A stretch of 64,000 nucleotides of DNA, from contig CAJHZI010000379.1 in NCBI GenBank assembly GCA_905160935.1, positions 161,001 to 225,000 of the forward strand, given 5' to 3'. The DNA comes from Enchytraeus crypticus. Lineage: Eukaryota; Annelida; Clitellata; Enchytraeida; Enchytraeidae. Under the pieces are notes generated by a model that worked only from the letters and a program-made list of their open reading frames with translations, made no database searches and was not told the DNA's origin. Positions 1-11,127 of this stretch are shown here, piece after piece. Both the position numbers and the translations under genes were made by a program. Every line of letters starts with the position of its first letter. The first letter of the stretch is position 1.

Positions 1-1339
1 ACCATCAACATGTATAGCAGATTCGTCTTTATTTCGTTTAGTGAAATGTTATATTTTTCATTTAATTAAAAGTTTTCGTATTTACATTCAATTTCATTTG
101 CGTTTCACGCAGAATTCTATAAGTTCGTGTATTCGGCAGAATAATGCAGACTTCAGGTTTGAAAGTTGAACGAAAAACAGGTTCTAAACTCACGAGTTCA
201 TGTTATCATAAGAATAATTACACTTTCGCAGCGTACGACATCTGCAGCCACAGACTTTCATTATATCTGTCCTCGTCTGCAACAGCAACGTGAATATCAA
301 ATGTATTTTCAAGATTTATCAAACCAGTCGATCACGATCTCTAGGACTTCTCATAACGTCTGAGACCTGTGAGTTGTTACTGGTCCGTATTTGATAAGTA
401 AAGAGCAATTTTTAAGGTCTGACATATCATAGATGAATAATCAACGGCAGCCCAATGGAGGAAGTGGGCCTAAGTTTGTATATTTTTTGTCGAAAAGACC
501 AACAGATAAATTAAAACTTGAGAAATATAAATAAAGTCTTACAAATATTTATAATTATAAATTGAATTAAATAAATACAGATCTAAAAAAAACTAACTGT
601 ACTATACTAAACTTCTCAACAACTGTCTCCATACAATAAATAAAGGCTAACACTATACATTGTATATTGCAAATATTTCCAAAGACTCTATTTTCCCAGG
701 TTATAGGAAAACTTCATTAAATTACTATAATATAGAGCCTCAGTTTCGATGTATCTATGTGTAATATTATTAGAGATTATGCCCGCCAGCCGATTATCCT
801 CCATTCACTAACAACAACAACTAAATAGCACGAGCTTAACAAAACCTGGAGTTAAGCGCTAGTGTTGGGTAATTTAGCGCCTCTCTACCGGAAGTAGTGA
901 GGAACAGAAAGAACCAAAACTAAACTCAATGAGGAATCGATGTAAAGCGCTGAAGTCGCACCCGGAGCAAAATCAGTGCAAATTCATTAGCGGCTAATTG
1001 ACAAAGCAGAATGTCAGAACGGAAGAATGAGAGTCTGGCAGAAAGCATTGATCGACTAGCGGTAGAAACCTCACGAGTTCAGGTTTATTATTGATTTGAC
1101 GACACTTCTTATACGGCTCTGTTCTGTAAGGCATCTTGATCGATGAGAGTGCTACGTGGGTCCTATGGAGGACTCATGCTAATAGCAGTGAAACAAGAGT
1201 CGACTGCAGGCAATATGTAGATGCTGTTTCACAGTTAGAAATAGAGAGATTAAATAATTTGATAAAGCTTGGTTAAGAATAGAAGGAGCAATTATCCCTC
1301 TAATTTTGATTGCCAGACTGATGTAGGCAGGGCATTGTG
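1..1339. other. non-coding stretch, no gene seen
   Basis: AT-rich sequence with only short unconvincing open frames. A faint trace of repeat family E may lie near 480-510 but is too degraded to call. I see no domain, splice-matched exon or RNA gene. Confidence 0.5.
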
Positions 1340-1716
1340 CAGCTGCCTGATTACAACAGTCTGTTTACAGTAGTCTAAACAGCTGCCTGACTGATGTAGA
1401 CTATCAGCTGCCTAACTGATGTAAACTATCAGCTGCCTGACTGATGTTGATTATCAGCTGCCTGACTTATGTAGACTGTCAGCTGCCTGACTGATGTATA
1501 CTATCAGCTGCCTGACTGATGTAGACTACATCAGTCAGGCAGCTGCCTAGACTATCTGCTGCCTGACTGCTGTAGACTATCAGATGCCTGACTGATGTAG
1601 ACTATCAGCTGCCAGACTGATGTAGACTATCAGATGCCAGACTGATGTAGACTATCAGCTGCCTGATTGATGTAGACTATCAGCTGCCTGACTGATGTAG
1701 ACTATCAGCTGCCTGG
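1340..1716. repeat. 25-bp E-box minisatellite
   Basis: About 15 tandem units with a 25-bp period, seen from unit starts at 1380, 1405, 1430, 1455, 1480 and 1505. Each unit reads CAGCTGCCTGACTGATGTAG plus a short ACTAT spacer. Most units carry the palindromic E-box CAGCTG; some have drifted to CAGATG or CTGCTG. The first copy at about 1340 is separated from the regular array by a diverged unit. One unit in the middle is inverted (see 1505-1545). No coding potential. Confidence 0.93.
1505..1545. repeat. perfect 20-bp-arm hairpin inside the minisatellite
   Basis: The left arm CAGCTGCCTGACTGATGTAG (1505-1524) is followed by a single A and then its exact reverse complement (1526-1545). One repeat unit has therefore been inverted next to a direct unit, giving a 41-bp near-perfect palindrome. 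Confidence 0.93.
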
Positions 1717-2257
1717 CTTAATTTACTGCACTAAACATATGTGTCATATCCGTGATGTGTCCGGGCCATTTAAAAATATACCAACAGTAGAATGCACGTG
1801 TCGTAAAATTCGGCTAAAACATGATTGAAGAATGCAAAGGGAAACCACCGCACATCCCATATTGTTTCTAGCTAAGCTATGTTAAATATTGAAAAAGTCA
1901 TAATCTTTGTGAAGTGTATAACCTGCCGATCGATTGAGCAGATTGATTTCTCGAAGCTCCTTGAAGCTCGAATTCCGACTTTAAGCAGAGATAGCATACT
2001 GCATGGATGCGCAGTCTATTGATATCACAGCTTCCTATTACTAGTTTTCTTTACATAACTTTAATGCAATTAAAGATCTAGTGGCAAGCTTAGGAAGCGG
2101 CGTTCAGAAGCAGTGACTTCACTAAAAACCAGGCAACTTTTTCATTGTTATTAAAGCGTCAGGTTTGAATCGCTCTGCTGGATTTACACAACTTCGCACA
2201 CGAAAAGAGAGATTTTTGGAGAAAAATTTAAGCATGGTGGGACAAAGATTATCCGTC

Positions 2258-2260
<3 letters not shown>
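1717..2260. other. non-coding spacer
   Basis: No gene, RNA or repeat recognised between the E-box minisatellite and the GA tract. Confidence 0.5.
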
Positions 2261-2313
<53 letters not shown>

Positions 2314-2336
2314 TAGAGAGAGAGAGAGCGATAGAA

Positions 2337-2390
<54 letters not shown>

Positions 2391-2436
2391 ATAGAGAGAG
2401 AGAGAGAGAGAAAGAGAAAGAGAGCAGAGAGAGATG
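2261..2436. repeat. (GA)n microsatellite
   Basis: A long GA/AG tract with a few C, T and A interruptions. The Arg-Glu and Ser-Leu open frames across it come from the dinucleotide repeat and are not genes. Confidence 0.97.
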
Positions 2437-3596
2437 AGAGATTTGGACAGACGGTTCGACTCTCACGCTGATTTATATGACTGGCCGTGAAGGCATGTAG
2501 CGCTGAACGTCGCCACTCGTGTCAATTGAATTCACCCCATCTCCCTCGTTCCGGCGAAATTGGACTTGACCTTTGAGCTTTGCAGCCGTAGCTTGGCCCT
2601 GGTTTCTAGAATTCCTTTATAGAATGACAGAACAGCGTAATTTGAAATGCGCTGGAGAAGATAACTAGAAAATCTTCGTCGAATACAAAACAGAATCATT
2701 TAAATTTCGAGTTGTAGTCCTGCGCTGCGTCTTTCGAAAATGATCTGCTTGTAGGCTGCTAATTGAAAGAAGTTAGCGATATAATTCAAGAATAAAACAA
2801 TATTTCACATCAGTAATCTGTTGTCAGATATGAATTGACATTAAAGAGAAAAGTCAATTACTCTTTATTAGTTGTTCGCCACTGTGCTTTATGCTCAAGG
2901 TACTTTTGAAGCATACATGCACTAAACCTAAATCTGTTTTCCATAATTTAATTAACAATATAAAATAATATAATATCAAACCTTCTATTTTAGCAGTTGT
3001 ATTTTTCTGGATGTTTTGGATCACTGACAAGCAGTCCAATGGTTCCTTAATATTATAGTCTAGAGATGATGAAATAAAGTTTAATATTTTCTCCGTTTTG
3101 TTTAATTTAAGAAAACTATGCAAAACGTTTCAAACTCTTTAATCTATATATACCGAATATCTTGTGGATTTTCTACTTTTTGTTGGTATCTAACTTTTTT
3201 GAATATGATATAAAATCTTTCGTTTCATACTGTAGACACACATTTAAATGCATTTTCTTCCAATTATAGAATCTATATTTCATGAATATATATATATAGT
3301 AACGCATTAATTTTTGAACTTTTTAAATGTTAATCTGAAGAGATGAATTTTCATACGTTTTACTTGGTGTCTAAATTTTATTTAAATTTAGGGCCTACTT
3401 ATTTTTCCCTAAAGCGTTGGTAAACAAATTAGTAATAAACGGTGGCCTTAATTCAGGGTAAATAAAAACATATTAGCAGGTCCAAATATTTCAGAATTTT
3501 AGAGTCCGACTACAGCAGATACTGAATGGTATTTAGTTTTGATAGTTGACAGCAAACAGAATATAACGCAGACGTCGAGATTGCGCATAAAATATA

Positions 3597-3601
<5 letters not shown>
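2437..3601. other. non-coding stretch, no gene seen
   Basis: AT-rich. The 89-codon minus-strand frame at 2854-3123 has no recognisable domain, and its composition is what AT-rich DNA would give. Nothing else supported. Confidence 0.5.
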
Positions 3602-3658
<57 letters not shown>

Positions 3659-3687
3659 AATATATATATGTATATATAATGTGTGTT

Positions 3688-3738
<51 letters not shown>
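3602..3738. repeat. (TA)n microsatellite block
   Basis: Two long (TA)n runs (about 3602-3655 and 3691-3738) separated by a TA-rich interruption that includes an inverted copy of the SINE A 3' end. Confidence 0.95.
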
Positions 3739-3741
<3 letters not shown>

Positions 3742-3754
3742 AACACACATTATA
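3675..3754. repeat. 80-bp palindrome made of SINE A tail and (TA)n
   Basis: TATAATGTGTGTTTAC (3675-3690) and its exact reverse complement GTAAACACACATTATA (3739-3754) flank a 48-bp (TA)n run that is itself self-complementary. The right arm is the 3' end of the SINE at 3739-3972; the left arm is an inverted copy of that end. Confidence 0.9.
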
Positions 3755-3967
3755 GTGAAATGATCAACTATGTTGATATCTATCACTTTTTATACTACAT
3801 GTTTAAACCGTTAGGCAATTTAGACCATTTTCCGTATAACCAGTCCAGTGAATGTCCGAGATTTTACTCTCAGATCAGCGCGACTGGGATTCGAACCCAC
3901 GAGGGTTCAATTCACCTCAGGATCTGTCATTTAAAATTGCATGACGTTACCCCTACGCTATTGAGAC

Positions 3968-3972
<5 letters not shown>
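3739..3972 (-). mobile_element. SINE family A, copy 1 (tRNA-derived)
   Basis: Read on the minus strand, the element begins with a tRNA-like head. The head has an A-box-like AGCGTAGGGGTAACGTCATG and a good B box, GGGTTCGAATCCC. A body shared with the copies at 28361, 30325 and 48774 follows (words such as GACATTCACTGGACTG and GATAGATATCAACATAGTTG), ending in ATAATGTGTGTTTAC. (TA)n tracts border it on both sides. The promoter boxes and shared tail support a Pol III SINE. The family name is mine. Confidence 0.85.

Positions 3973-4036
<64 letters not shown>
3970..4036. repeat. (TA)n microsatellite
   Basis: Pure TA run abutting the 5' (head) end of SINE A copy 1. A short GA tract follows at about 4084-4120. 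Confidence 0.95.
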
Positions 4037-4038
<2 letters not shown>

Positions 4039-4062
4039 CACAGATGGAGGAAGTGAGCTAGA

Positions 4063-6566
4063 CAGCGATAGATAGATAGGTACAGAGAGAGAGAGAGAGA
4101 GAAAAAAAAAGAGAGAGAAGGAAATAAGGAGAATTTTTAAAAATTTAAATGATAACTACTGAAAGTTTTTTACTAGCAATTAGTTACGTCTAATTTGTTA
4201 TTAATTAGAACACCTTTTACTTAAGATAAGATCATATTGATTGTACGGCGTAAAAGTACTTATAGGAACATTAAAGAACGTTTGCAACGGACTAGCGGGA
4301 ATATCTACCGGTAATTTTAAGATACCGATCTTCTGCACGTAATAGGAAATGAAGCAGCTCCTGTGAATCCGTCCCACTCGCAGCCATCAGTGCCATGTGT
4401 AATGTAGATTTAGCATTCAGTCAGCGTCGTAAGTCAGGTTAAAGCCACCGGCCCTTCCCGAGGCAATCTGACAAAAAGTCACAATCGTATATTCTACGCA
4501 AGAGTTGTTCCAGTCGTGCCGAGAAATCAGGAGAGCGCGGAATGTTTTAAATAGCCAGAGTCAACTGCCAGCCAAGTCTGAATACAGACTAAAAGACTTT
4601 AGCCTACTAGAAAAGATTAAAAGACTTTAGCGACTAATGTCTAGTTTAATTTCAATTTTCATTTTGAAACTTGTGTGTCTGTAATCTCAGTTAGGGGTCG
4701 ACACTTAACTACTTATCCTCAGTTAGACATTCTAACAATGTTTCATGTTATACTTGAGAGCCTGGCGTGGATAAACATTAAAACAGCTAAGAAAGGATTA
4801 GATGCAGGATTGGGCTACTATAGGTGCTTATTAGAACATTAAGCTAGTATTGACCAAGCTACTGTTGAACAAGGAAATAGTACGAAAATATAACGAAAAA
4901 TAAGCAAAGAACGAGATTAATGAATCAGATGAATTTGTAGGTCATTCAGATGCATTTGAGCAAAAGCAATAGAAGACATACTGTAGAATGTGAAGAGGAC
5001 AGTTGACATAACTCAGCCACTAAACAATGCGTTCGAGCAAGGGAAACTGGAGTGATTTACAAAAGCGTGACCTTATGAAAATTTTGCCAGCTATGCTTAT
5101 CGTAAACATTTGTCAAATTTAAGAGTTTAATTAAGCCTTAAACTTTTTTATTACAATAAATTACTTCTTATTTTGTTTTGAATACCACTTCTCTTAAATC
5201 ACATTGAGTGTTCAGCCAAGTGGCAGATCCAGGGTACATATTCCTATTCACAGTTTGCTGTCATGCTTCTTAATGGCCCTCCATCGCTCAATAAGTTAAT
5301 TCCATCTAAAAGGCATTGCCTTATCCAAACTAGCATATAGCCTAAAGCTTGGTCCTAACGTCTTCTGAGGTAGTTTCTCCTTGCATTCCTAAGTCCTTGC
5401 TTAGTCGCCATTTGCGACAAGTGCAATTTACATTTGGTCCATTTATATCTGACCCGGAAAAAACACGGGATCCAATTAAACTTCTTCTAATTATACAGTA
5501 GGCCTATTACAATTAGATACAAGAATGCTTATTTCTGTTTGCTGCGCTATTATTATGTAAGCACAGAATTTTGAAATGCAATTTAAAAATTTGATTGAAG
5601 AATTAAAGATAGGATCAATGAAATTAGACAGAATTCAGTGCAAATCTATGAAAATATATGACTCTGGAAAGCTTTTGCTATTGCCTGCGTACTCTTAGCT
5701 AGTAATAAAATAGTGAACAATATATTATTGTGCTTTTTAAGCATACTGTTTGAGTCAAAGTACTGAATTTATAGCTGTTACAGCGTTTGGCTCTCCTTTG
5801 ATTAGTTTGGGCAATAAGTTCAGTCGATAACTGCGATAAGCCATAAGCCGGGAACTAAGTTATCATCCGATAAGATCAGTCGATGAGTTCATCGAGAAAT
5901 GAGAGCAAATAACATTTTCTGCTAAAAATCAACGCTATAACCGTGTAACTTAGATCTCTTCAAGTGTTCTGAAATAGGAACGTTCAGTGCACATATTTTC
6001 ACATAGAGACTAGGCTGTTGCCATATTTCAAAAGAGTCACTCCATCAATCAATAACTTAAGCCCTGAAGATAAAATGCTATGCCTAAACCATATCTTAAT
6101 TTGGCCTTTACCTGAAGAAAAATAGCTTTTCATATTGTTTCCCTATAGGTTCATCTGTTCTTCTTTGGTCGCTTTTTACGACACGTGTAGTTTAAGATAG
6201 ATCAGTTCTTCTTAATCCTTTCTTGCATTGGCGCAACACAAGAACTACGATGAATATTACAGTCACCATCTGCTGAACTATGTGTAAATCATGCGAATTA
6301 AAATATAATAAATTGAATGACATGACCATGGCGACACAACTCGACATTGTCACTATAAAAATAGGATTCAAGAAAATATAGCATAGCAAAACAAGAATAC
6401 ATTACAATGCCATGCCATATATTATAATTCACGTCATTATTATTCTGTAGTACAGAAGACAGAACACAACATATAATTTGTATATAAAGATATTAATCGC
6501 TAGGCCTAGTGGCCTACCGTGGCATATAGGCCTATGATGTAGCATATATCGATTTTAAATATATAT
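4063..6566. other. long non-coding stretch with traces of repeat family E
   Basis: No coding signal seen. Two degraded pieces of repeat family E are the only structure: about 5346-5470 (TTGCGACAAGTGCAATTTAC, then TTGGTCC) and a weaker one at about 6164-6243. Confidence 0.45.
5346..5470 (+). repeat. repeat family E, degraded copy
   Basis: Shares the order of words found in the better copies at 39256 and 47029: CGACAAGTGCA, then TTGGTC, then a (G)GACNNNACACG end. Here the end reads GACCCGGAAAAAACACG. Divergent, so boundaries are approximate. Confidence 0.45.
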
Positions 6567-6581
6567 GTATGTATATATATG

Positions 6582-6641
<60 letters not shown>
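6567..6641. repeat. (TA)n microsatellite
   Basis: TA run with occasional ATGTAT interruptions. Confidence 0.95.
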
Positions 6642-6642
<1 letters not shown>

Positions 6643-6816
6643 GTATTTATCTTTTATTGGAGCGTGAAAATTAGCATGTGAGTTGGAATATGAACCTTGA
6701 ACCAGAATAAGCAGGCACGTAGCAGAACGTTAAATAAACATTATACGTATATGCAATATACATATATGCATATGTACTGGTATATAGTGGGATGCAGTGG
6801 TAGTATACAGTGACTA

Positions 6817-7018
6817 CAGGGCGAGTAAAACAATGATTACACCTGTAAAAAGTTTGAATATCTCAGGCTATTGTTAATATTTTCCAATAAAACTTTTAAC
6901 AATTACTAAAAGACTAATTTCTGATGGGGTGGCCAATTTTCATCCATTTTGGTACACAAATTGGCCAGTTATGCAAGTTTCAGCAGAGCAACCCCCCATT
7001 ATTACCTAAAAATGGCGT
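6817..7018 (+). repeat. left terminal inverted repeat of the mariner-like element
   Basis: Matches the reverse complement of 7361-7561 with scattered substitutions. Shared words include TGATTACACCTG, GAATATCTCAGGC, TTGTTAATATTTTCC, GGGGTGGCCA and GTTTCAGCAGAGC. Confidence 0.88.
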
Positions 7019-7400
7019 AAAGCACTTCCTGCAGTTCTCTCTTGTTGTTAGGCTTCGGCTGATGTCTCCGATAGAGATGCAGCATGGTTCCCCAGATATG
7101 ATAATCCGGAGGATTATGATCGGGTGAGTTTGGAGGCCATTCATTCTTCTTGATGAAATTCGGGTTTCTCTCACTGATCCATTCCTGTGCATAACGAGAT
7201 GCATGAGCCGGAGCACCATTCTGCTGAAAGATGAAACCATTTGGTAGAAGAGCATAGCAATCATGTTCAACAGCTCCGCAAGCAAAGTATTGACGTAATA
7301 CTGAGAGTTTACCTTTACTTTCTCGTCAATTAAGTGCAATCTGCCCTTATCGTTGTAGCAAACGCCGTTTTTAGGTACAAATGGGGGTAGCTCTGCTGAA
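7019..7400 (-). pseudogene. mariner transposase core, frameshifted
   Basis: On the minus strand one frame gives GVCYNDKGRLHLIDEKVKVN and YYVNTLLAEL. After a one-base shift near 7270 a second frame gives GFIFQQNGAPAHASR, then EWPPNSPDHNPPDYHIWG and KPNNKRELQEVLYA. These are the conserved blocks around the second and third catalytic residues of mariner transposases. The usual D of QQDGAPAH is N here, which should abolish catalysis; the later D of NPPDYH is present. The first catalytic D region and the helix-turn-helix domain are absent. The longest open frame on this strand reads partly out of phase. A dead fragment inside the element. Confidence 0.85.
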
Positions 7401-7561
7401 ACTTTCATAACTGGCCAATTTATGTAACAAAACTGATTAAATTTGGCCACCCCGTCAGAAATTAGTCCTTTAGTAATTAGAAAAAGTTGTATTGGAAAAT
7501 ATTAACAATCGCCTGAGATATTCAAATTATTTGCAGGTGTAATCATTTTTTACTCACCCTG
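7361..7561 (-). repeat. right terminal inverted repeat of the mariner-like element
   Basis: Partner of 6817-7018. It ends CTCACCCTG followed by the TA duplication. Its inner end runs into the transposase reading frame. Confidence 0.88.
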
Positions 7562-7749
7562 TATAGTAAGAGGAATTTCATGTCATGTGCGATCCTGTGC
7601 CCTTTAATTTTAGGCAATAGAGGTCCCGCGACAATTTCACTACATTCGGATTATTATAGATAACTAGGAGTCCGGAATGAATTTTAGAGGCCCGGGGATT
7701 TTTCATATCCAAAAACTGAAAATGTTTACTGTAGCCACTACGTATATAA

Positions 7750-7751
<2 letters not shown>

Positions 7752-7812
<61 letters not shown>
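7752..7812. repeat. (TA)n microsatellite at the 5' edge of a LINE
   Basis: A TA run that stops exactly where the LINE reverse-transcriptase frame begins (TATGAGAAGGCC at 7814). Confidence 0.95.
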
Positions 7813-7816
<4 letters not shown>

Positions 7817-8859
7817 GAGAAGGCCTTTGACAGGATTGATTGATTGGATAACGATGATGAATATCTTAAAAAGAATAGGAATTTACTGAAGAGATAGACG
7901 ACTAATTTTAAACTTGTACATGAATCAAAGAGCAGTAATCAAAATCCAACAAGAATACTCTGAAGAAAGTGAAATAGGACGTGGAGTAAGACAAGGTTGT
8001 AGCATTTCGCCGCTGCTGTTTAACATTTACGCTGAGGTAATGATGGAGGAAGCCATGGAAGACTTGGAAGAAGGCATAAAAGTAGGAGGGAATTTGTTAC
8101 AAGATGTACGATTTGCAGATGACCAAGGAATGGTAGCGGGCAGCGAGATTGGATTGCAGAAGATAATGGATAGGCTGAATGATACGGCCCTAAGATATGG
8201 CATGAAGATTAATATAAAAAAGAACAAGGTTATGAGTGTCCAATAATAAAAGTGAAGTTAATATCACAATAAATGGTACGAAATTGGAACAGGTAAGGAG
8301 TTTCAAATATTTGGGTCATACTATAACCGATAATGGGAAATGTGAGACAGAAATATGCAGTAGGATTGCACAAGCTAAAGCGGCCTTTGGTAGTAGAAAA
8401 GAACTATTAACAAAAAGTCTAAAGAAAGATAAAATATAAAGATAGTGAAAACTTTGGTTTGGACCACGCTATTGTATGGATGTGAAACATGGACCTTGAG
8501 AAAGGAAGATATTAGGAAATTGGAGGCATTGGAAATGTGGATTTGGAGAAGAATGGAGAGGATTAGCTGAACTCAAAAGGTTACAAATGAGGAAGTCCTG
8601 GAGAGAGTTGGCACAGATAGACAGTTGATAAATGTATTAAGAAATAGGAAGAAGAGATGGATAGGACACATTCTAAGGGGGAAAGTCTATTAAAAGAGGT
8701 CATAGAAGGTAGAATGGAAGGAAAAAGAGGCGGGGGCAGGCCGAGATTAGGTATGTTAGAAGATTTACAGACCCACTCATATGTGGAAATGAAGAGGAAG
8801 GCGGAAGACAGAGAAGAGTGGAGGCATTATGTACCATGGACCTGCCAGTAGGCAGTGCA

Positions 8860-8862
<3 letters not shown>
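7813..8862 (+). pseudogene. non-LTR retrotransposon reverse transcriptase, 5'-truncated copy (LINE family 1)
   Basis: The longest + strand copy of the main LINE. The translation begins in the RT palm (YEKAFDRIDW) and hits a TGA near 7888 where a W is expected. It then reads GVRQGCSISPLLFNIYAE, the catalytic box FADDQGMVAG and MKINIKKNKVM, and in another frame NGTKLEQVRSFKYLG and ICSRIAQAKAAFGSRKEL. A C-terminal tail ends PWTCQ. These are the motif blocks of LINE-type RT, with the catalytic Asp pair intact in this copy. At least one internal stop and two frameshifts make it dead. The 5' half (endonuclease and start) is missing. It is sandwiched between (TA)n tracts and ends with the family's 3' hairpin (about 8847-8860). 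Confidence 0.9.
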
Positions 8863-8915
<53 letters not shown>

Positions 8916-8926
8916 ATATATATATA
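8863..8926. repeat. (TA)n microsatellite at the 3' end of a LINE
   Basis: Begins directly after the LINE end ...GTGCACTAA. Most other copies have (AG)n in this place. Confidence 0.93.
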
Positions 8927-10433
8927 CAGCTATATGTTTGTATACAGTATACATAATGTTGAATGTGTATATGCACATATGCTGTCTATACGAGTATATA
9001 TTACACGCCTTGTATAAGTGCCACTGACACCATCGACATTGCGATGTATTTCTCCGGAGAAGTAGACATATTGGATATAGGACATACTGTAAGTTTAATC
9101 AGAGCGCTAGAACGAATAAAAGGCAAGCCAGCATCGGAATCTATAATGAGAATAAATCGACTCTTTGGGGTTAATTAACATTCAATATACTCTGGTGACT
9201 CATCGACAGTTCTTGCACACACATTATCTAATCTGTCGTCTCACCATTTACATAATTAGATATTCCATCAGATTAGAGAAACCCCCGCAAATATTCTGAA
9301 CTCAATTAACTCGTTGTCGGCTTGACACCCAGTGGAACTTCTTTTATCCGCCAAAGTGATTACGACTGTAGTGTGTGACCTGCCAACAAGTAGTGAATGC
9401 ATGAAATGTTAGACGTTACATAATACACAAGAAGTAATTATAATTCTGGAATGACACCATGATAAATCTGAGCTAAGAATTTCGATTGATAATTTCGTCC
9501 ACGCAGAGATAGGAACAACTTCTATGAAACTTGTCTCACACCATGTCGCGAATTCGTATGCTTCATTATTATGATTAGTTCATTCAACATTGTCAGTTTA
9601 GCTACATGCTATGGTTGTTGTTATTATTGTTATTATTAACGACTTTGCTTAATTAACTGTTTTAATGATTTTATTAATTAAAAGAAAGATTTAAAAGAAA
9701 TTTTTAATATCATCCCTACACTCTGGAAAGCCACATTCGCCAATGTGCCACGAATGCAGACTGCATTAAAGCGCAGGAGTGCAATAGACAGGCGTTGTCA
9801 CAGAAAGGATTTTTAATCTTTAACTATTTTTATTTATATACTATTATTATTATTATTATCTTCTACTTATCATATAAATTTCGACATAAAAAATATATTC
9901 TCTAGAATAAGGAGACAATAAAGTGTAAACCTTCTATATACATGTATTACAATCTTATTTTCACTAACAAGAATCGAACAAGAACAGCTAGTTGCAAGAG
10001 ATTGGTGTAACCTCTAGGACGAGAATGAGGCGTTGAGACTTCACCTCAGAATCATATCTCTTCATTTAGAAGAATAAGGCTCATAACGAAATGTAGGAAA
10101 TGTTTAGAGTTTTTTAATGGGAAAAATAGTTGTGGATGCTCATTTGTAGGCGACTTTACGACTAAGCGTAAGATAATTGATCTGGTAATCTTTGAAACAT
10201 GGTGACCCCTGATAAAAGCACTATTCGAAGCGAGATCCAAGTCGAACGCGAATGCCAAATAGCAAATGCAGCTAAATTAAGATTTAGTGATAAAGTCAGT
10301 GGTGTTGGATTCAATATTCAAGCAGATGCTTATCACCCGTACTCCATCTATAGGCTACGAGAATAGCTGACTAATGTAATCTATTAGGCGATGTAATGTC
10401 AATTCAAATCATCCGATGTCGCATAAACGCGTC
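8927..10433. other. non-coding stretch upstream of engrailed
   Basis: No recognisable gene. The open frame at 8963-9178 has no domain I know and starts inside TA-rich sequence; I do not call it. The rest is AT-rich with no visible repeats and may include distal regulatory DNA. Confidence 0.4.
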
Positions 10434-10605
10434 TACTTACGCTAATTGCGTAATGCTTCTAATTAACTGCAAGGTTTCCGTGTAAGATCTAATCTCAGCT
10501 ATAATTAGAAGACATTCAAGGGAAATCGAGTGGATGAAACCTTCGCTAATGCCCTCCACTACAGCTGGAGCTAATTGTCTAATTACCCCGCAGCTTTAAT
10601 CGGCC
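10434..10605. promoter_or_regulatory. cluster of TAAT homeodomain-type motifs upstream of engrailed
   Basis: CTAATTG, TCTAATTAAC, ATAATTAGAA, CTAATTGTCTAATTACC and TTTAATCGG fall within about 170 bp, roughly 250-400 bp upstream of the TATA-like box. TAATTA/TAATTG is the core site of Q50 homeodomains, including engrailed itself. AT-rich DNA yields such words by chance, so this is only a candidate enhancer or autoregulatory module. Confidence 0.3.
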
Positions 10606-10846
10606 CGTCTTTCTGTTGAGAATCGCTTAAGCGTAAACACACTCGACCAATGAAAAGAATGTTAGCCGTTGTCAGATTAAATCGATGACATATTTAATCG
10701 AAGCACATGTTTGTAGCTGTCATTAACTTCACACAAAGTTGCACGTACATCGTGCTGGTGTTTCAGTTCGGCATTAGTCAGTGGATTGTAAATGTGAGCT
10801 TAGCTTTTAGACTTAAATTAGTCCATTGTGGAATAACGTAGTAGTC

Positions 10847-10855
10847 TATATAAAA
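10847..10855 (+). promoter_or_regulatory. TATA-like box of the engrailed gene
   Basis: TATATAAAA lies about 115 bp before the ATG at 10968, giving a plausible transcription start near 10880 and a short leader. TA-rich DNA makes chance matches common. An acceptor-like TTTGCAG at about 10943-10949 leaves open an upstream non-coding exon instead. Confidence 0.35.
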
Positions 10856-10967
10856 ATTAGAGAAAGAGGGACTTAAATAAATATAGGTAATCGTAGTGTG
10901 ATACGAACTGCAGTGAATTTTAAGCCCTAAAACGTCGCATTATTTGCAGAAAGCGTCATTTTTCAAA

Positions 10968-11127
10968 ATGAACGGCCTACGTACGGTCTTAGGAGACGTT
11001 ACACACAATTCAGAAGATAAACCTGGATTTCGAATCGCCGACATATTGAGTCCAGACTTTGGATACAGACGCACTGAGGAGAAGAATTTGGCGATGTATA
11101 AACTCTTGCTTCAACTTCACTATCCAG
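10968..11127 (+). CDS. en: engrailed exon 1 (EH1 repressor motif)
   Basis: The start is ATG at 10968 with A at -3; upstream in-frame codons reach back only to a TTG. The exon encodes 53 residues and one base. EH1 is F21..I23..I26 L27 S28 P29 D30 F31 G32. The donor is CAG|GTATTT. Confidence 0.85.

Larger units (their letters stand above)
6817..7561 (-). mobile_element. mariner-like element with ~200-bp terminal inverted repeats
   Basis: The element starts CAGGGCGAGTAAAA at 6817 and ends TTTTACTCACCCTG at 7561. It is flanked by TA on both sides (6815-6816 and 7562-7563), the target duplication expected of Tc1/mariner elements. The two ends match as inverted repeats over about 200 bp (6817-7018 against 7361-7561), far longer than the roughly 30 bp usual in mariners. 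Between them lies about 340 bp of minus-strand sequence encoding the catalytic core of a mariner transposase. At 745 bp it is shorter than a full mariner and lacks the N-terminal DNA-binding part, so it is non-autonomous. Confidence 0.88.

Noticed and set aside
2122-2466. Long Arg-Glu (+) and Ser-Leu (-) open frames
   Set aside because: They read through a (GA)n microsatellite; any frame in such a tract stays open.
3533-4038. Tyr-Ile repeat open frames
   Set aside because: Translation of (TA)n and of the SINE between the tracts; the same holds for similar frames near 7750, 8820, 35820, 40820, 42760 and 57810.
8963-9178. 71-codon frame between the LINE and engrailed
   Set aside because: Starts within TA-rich DNA, no recognisable motif, no splice partner in phase.
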